Assembly: GCF_022267535.1 (NCBI RefSeq)
Contig: NZ_JAHNZV010000006.1
Span: 1 to 64,000 of the forward strand
From: Psychromonas antarctica
Lineage (GTDB): Bacteria > Pseudomonadota > Gammaproteobacteria > Enterobacterales > Psychromonadaceae
DNA length: 64,000 nt
Reading direction: 5' to 3'
A program made the translations under genes and the position numbers. The notes beneath the pieces are model-generated. The model made no database searches. It had not been told where the DNA came from and saw only the letters and a list, made by a program, of their open reading frames with translations. Position 1 is the first letter of the stretch, and each line of letters starts with the position of its first letter. Positions 1 to 9,343 of the stretch are shown one piece after another.

Positions 1-54
1 TTAATATTATTGCAGGAATAGTAGCTTACTGCGTAAAAAAACAGAAGCCATGCA

Positions 55-95
55 TTAAGCTGTCAACAAGCGAATCGGGTGTAATGACAGCTTAA
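55..95. repeat. Inverted repeat downstream of the amylase gene
   Basis: TTAAGCTGTCA at 55-65 is exactly complementary to TGACAGCTTAA at 85-95, with a 19-base loop. Pairing continues outward (TGCA) after a small bulge. It lies just past the stop of the minus-strand amylase gene, so it could be a transcript-end hairpin, but it has no clear U-tract. The rest of 1-138 shows nothing else. Confidence 0.4.
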
Positions 96-138
96 TAAAT
101 GCAGTTTCTTATCCAGATCTCAGGTTAATTAAGTATTT

Positions 139-2865
139 TTATTTTTTATCTAACACCACAAATGCATTACTGGCAACACTTACTGAGTAGCTACCATTTA
201 CAACATTAATACTTTGTTCATTATAAGTTGAATTAGCAGTATCAGGTGTAATTAACCGGTAAGTACCGTTACTTAAACCAGTAAACGTGTAATTAAAAGC
301 AGACCCTTTCGTCATCGCCACATAAGCGACAGCACTACCTAAATCACGTTTAATAACAGCATGATCGCCTGCCATTAACAGATCCGTCTGCTGACCTTTT
401 TGTAGCGCCTCAGATGAACTGCGTAGGCTGTTAAGCATTTTTAAGTGTTTATACATAGTCGGCTGATTATTTTTTGCATAGCTGATACCTTCCGAGCCTA
501 ACATCCAGCGCGCGACGACATCCTCTTTTTCAGTGGTGGTGATATAATGTGGCCAGCTAGAATAAAGTACCTCTGTTCCGTAAAAGACAATAGGTAATCC
601 TCTAAATAGATAAACAAAGTTTAAATTGTTCATATATTGAGCCTCATTAAGGATACCATTGGCACGAGTAACATCATGATTATCAACAAATGTAGAGAGA
701 TAAGTCGGATCATAGATACCCGACGCATCACCATTTACACCAGCGATACGTGCATAACCATTCTCATCATCAAAACCCGCTTCACCTTTAAAGGCTTTCC
801 CCATCCATCCAGGGAAATCCATAGACGATCCATGAAGATCTAACATATGGAATTTTTTACCCTCGCCATTATAAATAAGATCAACAGCAGAGGCGCGATC
901 CCCTGTCCAAGCTTCGCCGCACATATAGAAATTATCATTGCCTAAACTACGTGCATGCTCGTCCATCGCCAGTGTAAATCGTTCCCAAAAAGCCGCGCTC
1001 ATATAAGACACAGTATCAATACGGAACGCATCAACACCATGGTCAATAAAACGTTCGTAAACATTTATAAGATGTTTAGTGGCATTTTGATCGTTATCGC
1101 CATGCTCATTAAAATCAAGCAGATCAATAAGCCAAGTGTTACCCGTACTGGCATAACTAAAGAAACCATTTAGAGCGCCATCCATATAGGGATCATTCGT
1201 TTCCCAGTTCCACGTTTGACCATCCATAATAATTTCTAGCGCGCGATCTGCCCATTTACTTTTTGAACCGACAACAGAAGAGCCCGGTTGCCCATGATTA
1301 ACCACAATATCGAGCATTAATTTCATACCACGTGCATGCAACGCTTCCACCAATGCATCGAAATCATTCCAACCATCATTATCTTTACCCGATGAATGTA
1401 GATGCGGGTCTATTTGGTCAAAATCATAGCCCCAGTAGCCATGAAAAGCAGACGCTTCATAAGGATCGTTAGCATTAAAACGACGTCCTTCTGGTTGCTT
1501 AACCACGGGTGTTATCCAAATGGCGGTAAATCCCATACCTTGAATGTAATCAAGGTTATCCATGATGCCTTTAAAGTCCCCACCATGGTAATAAGATAAG
1601 GGCCCCGTTTTACTGGTATTGGTGTTGTACTTATCTGCAGCACCATTAGGTAAATATTCATCACCCCAGATATTATTATTGCTGGTATCACCATCGGCAA
1701 AACGGTCAGTCATAATAAAATAAACGTTTTCTCCGCGGAAATCATTACTAACGCTCTGTACACCAATACTGTAATTAAAACTATAAATAGCATTATTACC
1801 CGAAGCATCGAGTGCCAGTACTTTAAGTGTTAAATCAAAACCAGATTCATTAATATCTAGCGCAGAAAATGTTTGTGAATTACAAGCAGAAGATAGCGTT
1901 GTTGGTGTTGAGCCATCCGTTGTGCAATACAATAATGGCGCATTATCCTGATTATCAGAGACACTTAAGGAAATTTGTTGATTACTATTATAACTACCAG
2001 CTGAAGGGGATGCACTGACGACAGGAGCGGTCTTATCAACACCACCGACTTCTGTTTTGGTAATTTGCTTAGTAGTGGCATTAAAACAGATATCATAGGT
2101 TGCATCACCCGTTACAGTCACATCTGCTGCGGGGTAGTTTTCCGTCCAATCGGCGTAATGATCAATTTTAAAACGCGGATTCACATTGGCAAAACTCTGC
2201 TGCGTACAAAAATTAAGATTATCCGTCGAGTCCATTGCAGTCGCAATCCAATTATTCGAGGTACCACGGAAATACCAAGTTTCTTGAGTTACTGCAATCG
2301 TATAATCAAAGTCATAAATGGCACTATTACCCGATACATCTACTGCAAGCGCTTTAATTGCTAAATCGACCCCAGCTCCATTAATATCTGTCGCGTTAAA
2401 TATTTGTGAGTTACAGATTGGCGATATTATGGTTGGCATAGAACCATCAGTTGTACAGTACAATAATGGCGCGTCATCTTGATTATCAGTTACGTTCAAA
2501 GTGATTTGTTGACTACTATTATAAGTGCCAGCGGTAATGGATGCCGTCGCGATTGGGGCCGTATTATCGACACCATTAACGATTGTCTTGGTTATCTGCT
2601 TGCTGCTTTCATTGAAACAGATATCATAAGTCGTATTTCCCTCAACAGTGACATCGACAGAGGGGTAATTTTCACTCCAATCCGCGTAATGGTCAATTTT
2701 GAAACGCGGTGATAGATTAGCAAAGCTTTGCTGCGTACAAAAATTAATATTATCAGTAGTTTCCATTGCAGTGGCCTGCCAATCATTTGCGGTCCCCCGG
2801 AAATACCAACTGGCCTGTGTTGTTAATGAGAGCGTCATTAAACCTATAAAAATTACTTTTTTCAT
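139..2865 (-). CDS. Secreted GH13 alpha-amylase with duplicated N-terminal module
   Basis: An extracellular or periplasmic alpha-glucan hydrolase. The N-terminus (about residues 1-19) is a signal peptide. Residues about 20-196 and 197-370 are two close copies of one module: each opens with WYFRGT, as in starch-binding beta-sandwiches, and continues into a CTTDGS-containing Ig-like segment. The GH13 barrel follows from about 375 (VYFIMTDRFADGD). Its conserved regions are visible: DIVVNHG (519-525), FRIDTV with nucleophile Asp617, CGEAW with acid/base Glu651, and FVDNHD with Asp731. A C-terminal beta domain ends the protein. An AAGGAT ribosome site precedes the ATG. No maltose-system gene is adjacent. 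Substrate preference (starch, glycogen or cyclodextrin) cannot be told. Confidence 0.9.
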   Translation of the reverse strand: MKKVIFIGLMTLSLTTQASWYFRGTANDWQATAMETTDNINFCTQQSFANLSPRFKIDHYADWSENYPSVDVTVEGNTTYDICFNESSKQITKTIVNGVDNTAPIATASITAGTYNSSQQITLNVTDNQDDAPLLYCTTDGSMPTIISPICNSQIFNATDINGAGVDLAIKALAVDVSGNSAIYDFDYTIAVTQETWYFRGTSNNWIATAMDSTDNLNFCTQQSFANVNPRFKIDHYADWTENYPAADVTVTGDATYDICFNATTKQITKTEVGGVDKTAPVVSASPSAGSYNSNQQISLSVSDNQDNAPLLYCTTDGSTPTTLSSACNSQTFSALDINESGFDLTLKVLALDASGNNAIYSFNYSIGVQSVSNDFRGENVYFIMTDRFADGDTSNNNIWGDEYLPNGAADKYNTNTSKTGPLSYYHGGDFKGIMDNLDYIQGMGFTAIWITPVVKQPEGRRFNANDPYEASAFHGYWGYDFDQIDPHLHSSGKDNDGWNDFDALVEALHARGMKLMLDIVVNHGQPGSSVVGSKSKWADRALEIIMDGQTWNWETNDPYMDGALNGFFSYASTGNTWLIDLLDFNEHGDNDQNATKHLINVYERFIDHGVDAFRIDTVSYMSAAFWERFTLAMDEHARSLGNDNFYMCGEAWTGDRASAVDLIYNGEGKKFHMLDLHGSSMDFPGWMGKAFKGEAGFDDENGYARIAGVNGDASGIYDPTYLSTFVDNHDVTRANGILNEAQYMNNLNFVYLFRGLPIVFYGTEVLYSSWPHYITTTEKEDVVARWMLGSEGISYAKNNQPTMYKHLKMLNSLRSSSEALQKGQQTDLLMAGDHAVIKRDLGSAVAYVAMTKGSAFNYTFTGLSNGTYRLITPDTANSTYNEQSINVVNGSYSVSVASNAFVVLDKK
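1750..2808 (-). repeat. Tandem duplication inside the amylase gene
   Basis: Two consecutive units of about 530 bp encode residues about 20-196 and 197-372 of the amylase. Both carry WYFRGT, FCTQQSFAN, RFKIDHYADW, TDNQD/SDNQD and LLYCTTDGS in the same order. The copies differ at many silent and some amino-acid sites, so the duplication is not recent. Confidence 0.85.
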
Positions 2866-3913
2866 TGTTAAGAAATCCTTTTTCTTTACAGTTTAGGCAT
2901 ACCTAGCCACTGCCAATAGGGTCTTTCGCAATTCATAAAAAGATTATGTCTTGTTCCTGCATTCACGCAGAGCCCAATATCCATATTTTTAAGTGAGTTA
3001 GGTATAATAAGCAATGTCGTTTTTAGCAAAAAATTTTACTAAACAAGATTTTTATTTTTAATAATTATTAATAAAATTCGAGATAACAACAGAGCAATTA
3101 GATTGAAAGCGATTTAAAAAATAACTGTTTTAATAAGTCGCTTTCTGTTTTCAATGCCAATCAAGATTTATTACTGATCTATTCATTAGAATTAATCTCA
3201 TTTACACTGATTTGGAATGGTAGAGTAATTTTTTTGTTGTGCAATTTTTAAGCGGCATATTTTTTAAAAATAAAAACAAATCAATTAAAACGAGCGGTTA
3301 GTCGCAAAAATCATCGGCTTTATTATCTGTTTTTCAATGAATTGTTTTTGCAAAAGGGAGCGTGGGTCGTTGATATAGCTTTAAATTTACAGACACAGTT
3401 GCTTTAAAATCACAATGCGCAGGACAAACGTATCTTTCTTACTTTTGTGTGCGTGGCATTTAGTGAAAGATGAAGATAAACTTGCATTCGTTATCTTCTC
3501 GGTAACAGTATAGTGAGCTCTCGCGGGTCATTCATTTGCTGATTTTCCTTTTGACTCAGCTACGCCCAACTCTTTTTGTAATTTATATCTACCTACAAGA
3601 AGTCTCTAACGCAATAGATATTGCCATATCAGTATGACTTGGTTTAGCAACACGAAAATCACTAACATCCGGAGAAAATATAACGATTTTTTGCTTACCA
3701 CCAAGTAGACTTTCTTTCGCAGGCATCAAAATTTATAATGATCTTGCCGTGATTGGGCAAGTTTGACCCGCTAATTAATTGACTTGATATTATACGGATG
3801 TCACATTAAAAATGAGGTGATCAACTATAAACATAAAGTGAATACATTCAACGACTTTTATCAATAACCCAAGAAAATATACGTACTAAAAGTCAGGTGA
3901 AGTTTATTAAATA
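2866..3913. other. Long spacer without a convincing gene
   Basis: About 1 kb of AT-rich sequence between the amylase start and the dtd stop. The only open frame with protein-like composition is 3589-3726 on the minus strand (45 codons, starting MPAKESLLGG). It has no ribosome site, and I do not recognise it. It could be a decayed gene end. I see no RNA gene or strong terminator. Confidence 0.5.
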
Positions 3914-4351
3914 TTAAACCTGCAACCAAAATGTTACCGGCCCATCATTGGTTGAACTGACCTGCATATCCGCTGCAAAAATCCCCGTTTCAACAGCAAT
4001 ACCTGTGGTACGGCAATTTTCATTAAACAGCTCATAAAGTCGATTTGCTTCAGCTGGTTCTGCACCATTAGAAAATCCCGGCCGATTACCTTTATTTGTT
4101 TCAGCAGCTAGCGTAAATTGCGAAACAACCAATAAGCTACAACCCGCCTGCTGCACATTAAGATTCATTTTATCCTCACTGTCGGCAAAAATTCGGTAAG
4201 CTAAAACACGCTGTGCAAGACGCTTGCATTTTTTATCTTCATCCCCTTTTTCAATCCCTAACAAAACTAACAAACCGCCTTCAATTTGACCGACAGTGAC
4301 GCCTGCCACTACCACTTTTGCATAACTAACTCGCTGAATTAACGCAATCAT
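3914..4351 (-). CDS. dtd: D-aminoacyl-tRNA deacylase
   Basis: Hydrolyses D-aminoacyl-tRNAs (and Gly-tRNA(Ala)) in the cytoplasm, protecting translation from mischarged tRNA. The 145-residue length and sequence fit the DTD family: it begins [13 protein letters not shown], carries the active-site SQFTL motif and ends with [11 protein letters not shown], which contains the cross-subunit Gly-Pro motif that gives chiral selectivity. Its start codon overlaps the stop of yihY by 4 bases (ATGA), so the two are translationally coupled. The same yihY-dtd order is found in E. coli. Confidence 0.95.
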   Translation of the reverse strand: MIALIQRVSYAKVVVAGVTVGQIEGGLLVLLGIEKGDEDKKCKRLAQRVLAYRIFADSEDKMNLNVQQAGCSLLVVSQFTLAAETNKGNRPGFSNGAEPAEANRLYELFNENCRTTGIAVETGIFAADMQVSSTNDGPVTFWLQV

Positions 4352-5208
4352 ATATCCACACCTTGATCATCGTCCTTTGGGTGTAGAAACTCTTCCAGTG
4401 TAGAAGTCACTTCAGCACCAATTAATACAATTAACCAGCTAAAATAGGTCCAGATAAAAAGAATTGGAATCACCGCCAATGCACCATAAATTATCTGTTG
4501 AGAAGGAAAATGGGTAATATATAAACGGAAAAGATCGGTTGCAAAATTAAATAGTATAGCGGCTATCAAGCCACCAATTAATGCATAACGAAATCTTACA
4601 CGCTGATGCGGCACTAAAGTATACACACCGGCGAAAGCAAGCCAGCTAAAAATAAATGGCATCAAGCTGAGTAATTTCTGCCCCAATGAAAGGAAACCGA
4701 CCTCGTGGAAACTGGTAAAGAGGTAAGAGCTCAAAGCGATACTACTACCAATAATAATTGGCCCTAGGCTCAAAATAGTCCAATAAATGGTAAAAGCTTG
4801 CACCAGCGAACGCTTATGAGTGCAGCGCCAAATACGGTTAATGGTTTGATCAATAGAGGATATCAGCAATAAGGCGATAACGATTAATGAAGCGATCCCC
4901 ATCATGCTCATTTTTTTAGTATTTTCAATAAAACCGCTCATATGTACTTTAATTGCACCACTCGAAGTCGGCACGAAGTTATTATAGATAAGATCTTCGA
5001 TAATTTTATTGAGTTCAGAAAACATCGGGAAAGCAGATAACATATAAAAGACAACCGCTAAACACGGCACGATAGATAAAAGAGTAACGTAGGCAAGATG
5101 ACCTGCTGGTACCTTAATATTATCTTGCCGACTACGTTGCCACAAAAAAATTAAGTATAAGTATGCCGTCTTACTTTTGTCTAAAACTAATTGCTTACTC
5201 AATTGCAT
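4348..5208 (-). CDS. yihY: YihY/BrkB-family inner-membrane protein
   Basis: A 286-residue polytopic membrane protein of the YihY (UPF0761, formerly 'RNase BN') family. About six hydrophobic segments are visible, including [36 protein letters not shown] and the C-terminal [20 protein letters not shown]. The family marker IWRCTHKR is present. Its function is unsettled; the old ribonuclease assignment was withdrawn in favour of Rbn/ElaC. It lies upstream of dtd with a 4-base overlap, and downstream of the typA terminator on the same strand. Confidence 0.88.
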   Translation of the reverse strand: MQLSKQLVLDKSKTAYLYLIFLWQRSRQDNIKVPAGHLAYVTLLSIVPCLAVVFYMLSAFPMFSELNKIIEDLIYNNFVPTSSGAIKVHMSGFIENTKKMSMMGIASLIVIALLLISSIDQTINRIWRCTHKRSLVQAFTIYWTILSLGPIIIGSSIALSSYLFTSFHEVGFLSLGQKLLSLMPFIFSWLAFAGVYTLVPHQRVRFRYALIGGLIAAILFNFATDLFRLYITHFPSQQIIYGALAVIPILFIWTYFSWLIVLIGAEVTSTLEEFLHPKDDDQGVDI

Positions 5209-5271
5209 CTTGTTTATCCTAAGTCGAAAAGTGATTCTCTCTCTATTCTATACTATATGACGAAATTACAG

Positions 5272-5304
5272 ATAAAAAAAAAGGCCTTACCGAAGTAAGA
5301 CCTT
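5272..5304 (-). terminator. Rho-independent terminator of typA
   Basis: Read on the minus strand, AAGGTCTTAC and GTAAGGCCTT form a 10-bp stem (one G-U pair) around a TTCG tetraloop, followed by a run of T. It begins 24 bases after the typA stop. Confidence 0.93.
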
Positions 5305-5327
5305 ACTTATACGTTATTACTAACGCA

Positions 5328-7151
5328 TTAAGCTTTAGCTGGACGAGCCGCACGTTTACGTTCGTTTTCAGTAAGTAATTTCTTACGAATACGAATGCTT
5401 TTTGGCGTGACTTCCACTAATTCATCAATATCGATAAATTCAAGCGCCTGCTCAAGTGTCAAAATTATTTCTGGTGAAAGTGTTTGCGCTTCATCTGTAC
5501 CTGATGAACGCACGTTAGTTAGCTGTTTACCACGAATACAGTTAACCGTTAAATCATTAGAACGGTTATGAATACCGATGATTTGACCTTCATATACTTC
5601 TGTCGCATGACCAAGGAATAAACGACCACGTTCTTGCAAGAAGAATAACGAGTAAGTAACAGCTTTACCTGTTTGGTTACAAACCATTACACCATTTTGA
5701 CGTTGACCAATAGTACCGCCTTTATGTGGGCCGTAATGATCAAATGAGTGGTATAGCAGACCAGATCCAGACGTTAATGTCATAAACTCAGTTTGGAAAC
5801 CGATCAAACCACGACTTGGAATAATAAAGTCTAAACGCACACGGCCTTTACCATCTGGCGTCATGTTAGTTAGTTCCGCTTTACGGATGCCTAACTGCTC
5901 CATTACTGAACCTTGATTTTGCTCTTCAACATCAACCGTTAATGTTTCCATTGGCTCATGTAATTGACCATCAATCATTCGTTCGATCACTTCTGGACGA
6001 GAAACAGCCAGTTCGAAACCTTCGCGACGCATATTCTCAATCAAGATACCTAAATGTAATTCACCACGACCAGATACTTTAAATTTATCAGGATCGACAG
6101 TTTCTTCAACTCTAAGCGCAACGTTATGTACTAACTCTTTTTGTAAGCGCTCAAGGATATTACGAGAAGTAACAAATTTACCCTCTTTACCACAGAATGG
6201 AGAATTGTTTACTTGGAAAGTCATGGTAACAGTTGGCTCATCAACGCTTAGTGGCGGTAAAGCCTCAACATTGTTTTGCGCACACACAGTATCCGATATT
6301 TTAAGTTCGCCTAAACCACTGATGGCAACAATATCACCCGCTTCAGCAATCTCAATGTCATTACGTTCAAGACCTAGGTAACCGAGTACCTGACCGACTT
6401 TACCGTTACGTTTTTTACCGTCAGCACCAATAATGGTGACTTGTTGGTTAACTTTTACATTACCACGCGTAATACGGCCGACACCGATAACACCAACATA
6501 GGAGTTATAATCTAGCTGAGAGATTTGCATTTGGAAATCACCATCGCGATCCGCTTCAGGCGGTGCAACACTGTCTACAATAGTTTGGAATAAATCTTCC
6601 ATATTCTCAGTAGTTTTTTCCATATCATTACTTGCCCAGCCATTTAGCGCTGATGCGTAAACGACTTGGAAATCTAACTGCTCATCCGTCGCACCTAAAT
6701 TATCAAAAAGATCAAACACTTGATCCATTACCCACTCAGGTCGAGCACCTGGTTTGTCGACTTTATTGATAACAACAATCGGCTTAAGGCCGTGAGCAAA
6801 TGCTTTTTGCGTTACGAAGCGTGTTTGTGGCATAGGGCCATCAACAGCATCAACAATAAGACAAACACTGTCTACCATAGATAAAATACGTTCTACTTCA
6901 CCACCAAAATCGGCGTGTCCCGGTGTGTCTACGATATTGATATGGTAGTCATGCCAAACAATTGCGGTGTTTTTAGCCAGGATAGTAATGCCACGTTCTT
7001 TCTCTAAATCGTTAGAGTCCATTACGCGCTCTTCAGAACCACCACGGGAATCTAATGTACCTGATTGCTGTAAAAGTTTATCAACTAGCGTTGTTTTACC
7101 GTGGTCGACGTGGGCAATAATGGCAATATTTCTTAATTTTTCTAACGACAT
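5328..7151 (-). CDS. typA: Ribosome-associated translational GTPase TypA/BipA
   Basis: An EF-G-like GTPase that binds the 70S ribosome and helps 50S assembly and growth at low temperature or under stress. G-domain motifs are [17 protein letters not shown] and [11 protein letters not shown]-like domains III and V and the BipA-specific C-terminus follow. I place the start at the ATG at 7151 ([11 protein letters not shown]), which has GAGG at the right distance; a TTG four codons earlier is less likely. The length is about 607 residues, normal for the family. It is divergent from glnA, as in E. coli. A long palindromic repeat lies just upstream. Confidence 0.96.
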   Translation of the reverse strand: MSLEKLRNIAIIAHVDHGKTTLVDKLLQQSGTLDSRGGSEERVMDSNDLEKERGITILAKNTAIVWHDYHINIVDTPGHADFGGEVERILSMVDSVCLIVDAVDGPMPQTRFVTQKAFAHGLKPIVVINKVDKPGARPEWVMDQVFDLFDNLGATDEQLDFQVVYASALNGWASNDMEKTTENMEDLFQTIVDSVAPPEADRDGDFQMQISQLDYNSYVGVIGVGRITRGNVKVNQQVTIIGADGKKRNGKVGQVLGYLGLERNDIEIAEAGDIVAISGLGELKISDTVCAQNNVEALPPLSVDEPTVTMTFQVNNSPFCGKEGKFVTSRNILERLQKELVHNVALRVEETVDPDKFKVSGRGELHLGILIENMRREGFELAVSRPEVIERMIDGQLHEPMETLTVDVEEQNQGSVMEQLGIRKAELTNMTPDGKGRVRLDFIIPSRGLIGFQTEFMTLTSGSGLLYHSFDHYGPHKGGTIGQRQNGVMVCNQTGKAVTYSLFFLQERGRLFLGHATEVYEGQIIGIHNRSNDLTVNCIRGKQLTNVRSSGTDEAQTLSPEIILTLEQALEFIDIDELVEVTPKSIRIRKKLLTENERKRAARPAKA

Positions 7152-7182
7152 GATGAGCCTCAAAGTAACAATTAATTTAAAA

Positions 7183-7243
7183 ATACCAATTAAATAAATA
7201 AAACGAGAGAGAGATCTCTGCGTTACATTTATCTAATTGGTAT
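7183..7243. repeat. Long palindromic repeat between typA and glnA
   Basis: ATACCAATTA (7183-7192) and TAATTGGTAT (7234-7243) form perfect outer arms. Inside them ATAAAT pairs with ATTTAT and AACG with CGTT, and the centre AGAGATCTCT (7210-7219) is itself a palindrome. The roughly 60-bp unit can fold into an almost continuous hairpin. It lies 32 bases upstream of the typA start codon, within its promoter or 5' leader. The shape resembles dispersed small palindromic elements of marine gammaproteobacteria; I found no second copy in this window. Confidence 0.7.
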
Positions 7244-7359
7244 AACGCGCACATTGTAACCAGAATAAAAAAAATAGAAAGTTTTAACTACGTCACAATT
7301 AACTTATCAGGCAATTAATCGCTATTTTAACTGTTCACCGATCAGAAAAAATGACAACA

Positions 7360-7395
7360 GCACCAACAAGAGGCACTAAAGCACCAAGTTGGTGC
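7360..7395 (+). promoter_or_regulatory. NtrC binding site(s) upstream of glnA
   Basis: GCACCAAGTTGGTGC at 7381-7395 is a perfect palindrome matching the NtrC operator form GCACC-N5-GGTGC. A weaker, one-sided site (GCACCAACAAGAGGC) lies one turn of about 21 bp upstream at 7360-7374. Paired sites of this kind regulate glnA in enterobacteria, and ntrB/ntrC lie nearby here. Confidence 0.75.
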
Positions 7396-7404
7396 GCTTG
7401 TTGC
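7389..7404 (+). promoter_or_regulatory. Candidate sigma-54 (-24/-12) element for glnA
   Basis: TTGGTGCGCTTGTTGC has GG and GC separated by exactly 10 bases and a TTGC -12 box, close to the TGGCACG-N4-TTGC consensus apart from the CA. It would start transcription near 7416, giving a 115-base leader. It overlaps the NtrC palindrome, so the match could be a by-product of that site, or NtrC could act as a repressor here. Confidence 0.4.
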
Positions 7405-7530
7405 GTTTTTTACTCGTTTTAAAAAATGATTAACAACAAATTCTTATTACTATCTCACTAACGCGCTTGAGTTATAAAATATTTTTGCTATGGTTATCCC
7501 TCATATTTAACGCCAATTGAGGTTCTCAAC

Positions 7531-8949
7531 ATGTCAGTACAAACAGCACAAGATGTTCTTGATCTAATTAAAGAGCAAGATGTTAAATTCGTTGATTTAC
7601 GCTTTACTGATACCCATGGTAAAGAGCAGCACGTATCAGTTCCATTTCACCAAATTACGGAAGACTTTTTCGAAGATGGTAAAATGTTCGATGGTTCATC
7701 AATCGCCGGATGGAAAGGAATTCAAGATTCAGATATGGTTCTGATGCCTGTTCCTGAAACAGCTGTAATTGATCCATTCACAGATGATTTAACGCTTAAC
7801 CTACGCTGTGACGTACTCGAGCCAAAAACCATGTTAGGGTACGATAGAGATCCTCGCTCTGTTGCTAAACGTGCTGAAGCATATATGCGTTCAACGGGCA
7901 TCGCTGACACAGTTTTATTTGGTCCTGAACCAGAGTTTTTCCTATTTGACGACGTCAAATACGGTAATACGATGCAAGGTGCATTCTTCTCAATTGATGC
8001 AAAAGAAGCGGCATGGAATTCAGGCACATCATACGAAGAAGGCAATACAGGTCACCGTCCTGGCATTAAAGGCGGTTATTTCCCAGTCGCACCTGTCGAT
8101 TCAGCGCAAAATATCCGCAGCGCGATGTGTTTAATTATGGAAGAGATGGGGCTTGTTGTTGAAGCACATCACCACGAAGTTGCAACAGCGGGTCAGAATG
8201 AAATCGCTTGCCGCTTTAATACCATGGTTAAAAAAGCCGACGAACTACAAATCTACAAATATGTTGTCCATAATGTTGCTCATGCCTATGGGCAAACAGC
8301 TACCTTTATGCCAAAACCTATTATCGGCGATAATGGCTCAGGCAACCACTGTCACCAGTCTCTAGGTAAAGATGGCGTTAACCTCTTCTCTGGCGACCAG
8401 TACGGCGGTCTGTCTGAAATGGCGCTTTACTATATTGGCGGTATTATCAAGCATGCGAAAGCACTGAATGCGTTTACCAATGCGTCAACTAACTCGTACA
8501 AGCGATTAGTACCCCATTTCGAAGCACCGGTTATGCTCGCTTACTCTGCCGGAAACCGTAGCGCATCAATCCGTATCCCAGTCGTGCCATCTGCAAAAGC
8601 CGCACGTATTGAAGTGCGTTTCCCAGATCCGACAATGAACCCATACTTAGGTTTTTCAGCGATGCTGATGGCTGGCCTTGATGGTATCAAAAACAAGATC
8701 CACCCTGGCGAGTCACTTGATAAAGATCTTTACGACCTACCGAAAGAAGAAGCGGATGCAATACCACAAGTTGCAGTTTCTTTTGAAGAGGCACTTGCTG
8801 CACTGGATGCAGATCGTGACTTTTTAACGGCTGGCGGCGTATTTTCTAATGACGCAATTGATGCCTATATCAAGCTTAAAATAGGCGAATGTGAGGCTGT
8901 TTCTCGTGCCACACATCCAAAAGAGTTTGAATTATACTATAGCGTATAA
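7531..8949 (+). CDS. glnA: Type I glutamine synthetase
   Basis: Makes glutamine from glutamate, ammonia and ATP; the main ammonium-assimilation enzyme. The 472 residues align along the whole length with dodecameric GSI-beta enzymes. Visible are the N-terminal DGSS loop (54-57), [10 protein letters not shown] (131-140), NHCHQS (272-277) and the NRSASIRIP active-site strand. Tyr401 in [11 protein letters not shown] corresponds to the tyrosine adenylylated by GlnE in E. coli, so control by adenylylation is expected. A TGAGG ribosome site precedes the ATG. The gene is divergent from typA and upstream of ntrB/ntrC, but a strong terminator and a second synthetase gene lie between. Confidence 0.98.
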   Translation: MSVQTAQDVLDLIKEQDVKFVDLRFTDTHGKEQHVSVPFHQITEDFFEDGKMFDGSSIAGWKGIQDSDMVLMPVPETAVIDPFTDDLTLNLRCDVLEPKTMLGYDRDPRSVAKRAEAYMRSTGIADTVLFGPEPEFFLFDDVKYGNTMQGAFFSIDAKEAAWNSGTSYEEGNTGHRPGIKGGYFPVAPVDSAQNIRSAMCLIMEEMGLVVEAHHHEVATAGQNEIACRFNTMVKKADELQIYKYVVHNVAHAYGQTATFMPKPIIGDNGSGNHCHQSLGKDGVNLFSGDQYGGLSEMALYYIGGIIKHAKALNAFTNASTNSYKRLVPHFEAPVMLAYSAGNRSASIRIPVVPSAKAARIEVRFPDPTMNPYLGFSAMLMAGLDGIKNKIHPGESLDKDLYDLPKEEADAIPQVAVSFEEALAALDADRDFLTAGGVFSNDAIDAYIKLKIGECEAVSRATHPKEFELYYSV

Positions 8950-9025
8950 TCTCCAGCCGCTTTAGGACTACGCATTAGCGTAGCCTTATAAAAGGCTATT
9001 GCGTCTTTTCAGCGTGATAAATTCA

Positions 9026-9058
9026 AAAAAAGGAACAATTTTATTGTTCCTTTTTTTT
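9026..9058 (+). terminator. Rho-independent terminator after glnA
   Basis: AGGAACAA (9031-9038) pairs with TTGTTCCT (9044-9051), flanked by A-tract and T-tract, so it can work in both directions. A smaller hairpin (CTACGC/GCGTAG, near 8969-8984) precedes it. Confidence 0.9.
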
Positions 9059-9240
9059 ATAAATCCCCCTCAAAAAAACGCCCTATGGAGGAACACCAAA
9101 ATGAGGTGAAAGCGTTATCCTCAGTTTCACACGGCTAGCGATTAATTAAATAGCGATGCTTCAATAACCCGCTGCTACAACAATCAAAAAACACCTTCTT
9201 CTTGTATAACACGGAGCAAAGCATACGACTCGAGCGTTAG

Positions 9241-9258
9241 TTGGTCTGATTCTTGCTA
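9241..9258 (+). promoter_or_regulatory. Candidate sigma-54 promoter of the type III synthetase gene
   Basis: TTGGTCTGATTCTTGCTA keeps GG and GC at 10-base spacing, the G before N4, and a full TTGCTA -12 box; only the CAC of the -24 box differs. Initiation would fall near 9268, about 75 bases before the ATG. Nitrogen control through NtrC would make sense biologically. Confidence 0.5.
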
Positions 9259-9343
9259 CAATTACAGATATTAACAATTTTTAAATTTAAAAATAACTAG
9301 GCTGATATCATAAAGCCCACAATTTATAAGGAAGGAGCCCTAC

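Larger units (their letters stand above)
8950..9343 (+). other. Spacer between the two glutamine synthetase genes
   Basis: 394 bases holding the glnA terminator and, further on, the -24/-12-like element of the type III synthetase gene. CACC and GGTG at 9094-9108 form a dyad, but the 7-base spacing does not fit an NtrC site. No open frame of note is present. Confidence 0.6.

Noticed and set aside
7469-7490. TTGCT near the glnA start as a -12 box
   Set aside because: There is no GG 10 bases upstream, and the start point would leave almost no leader.
9094-9108. CACC/GGTG dyad upstream of the type III synthetase as an NtrC site
   Set aside because: The spacing is 7 bases instead of the 5 in GCACC-N5-GGTGC, and the outer bases do not match.
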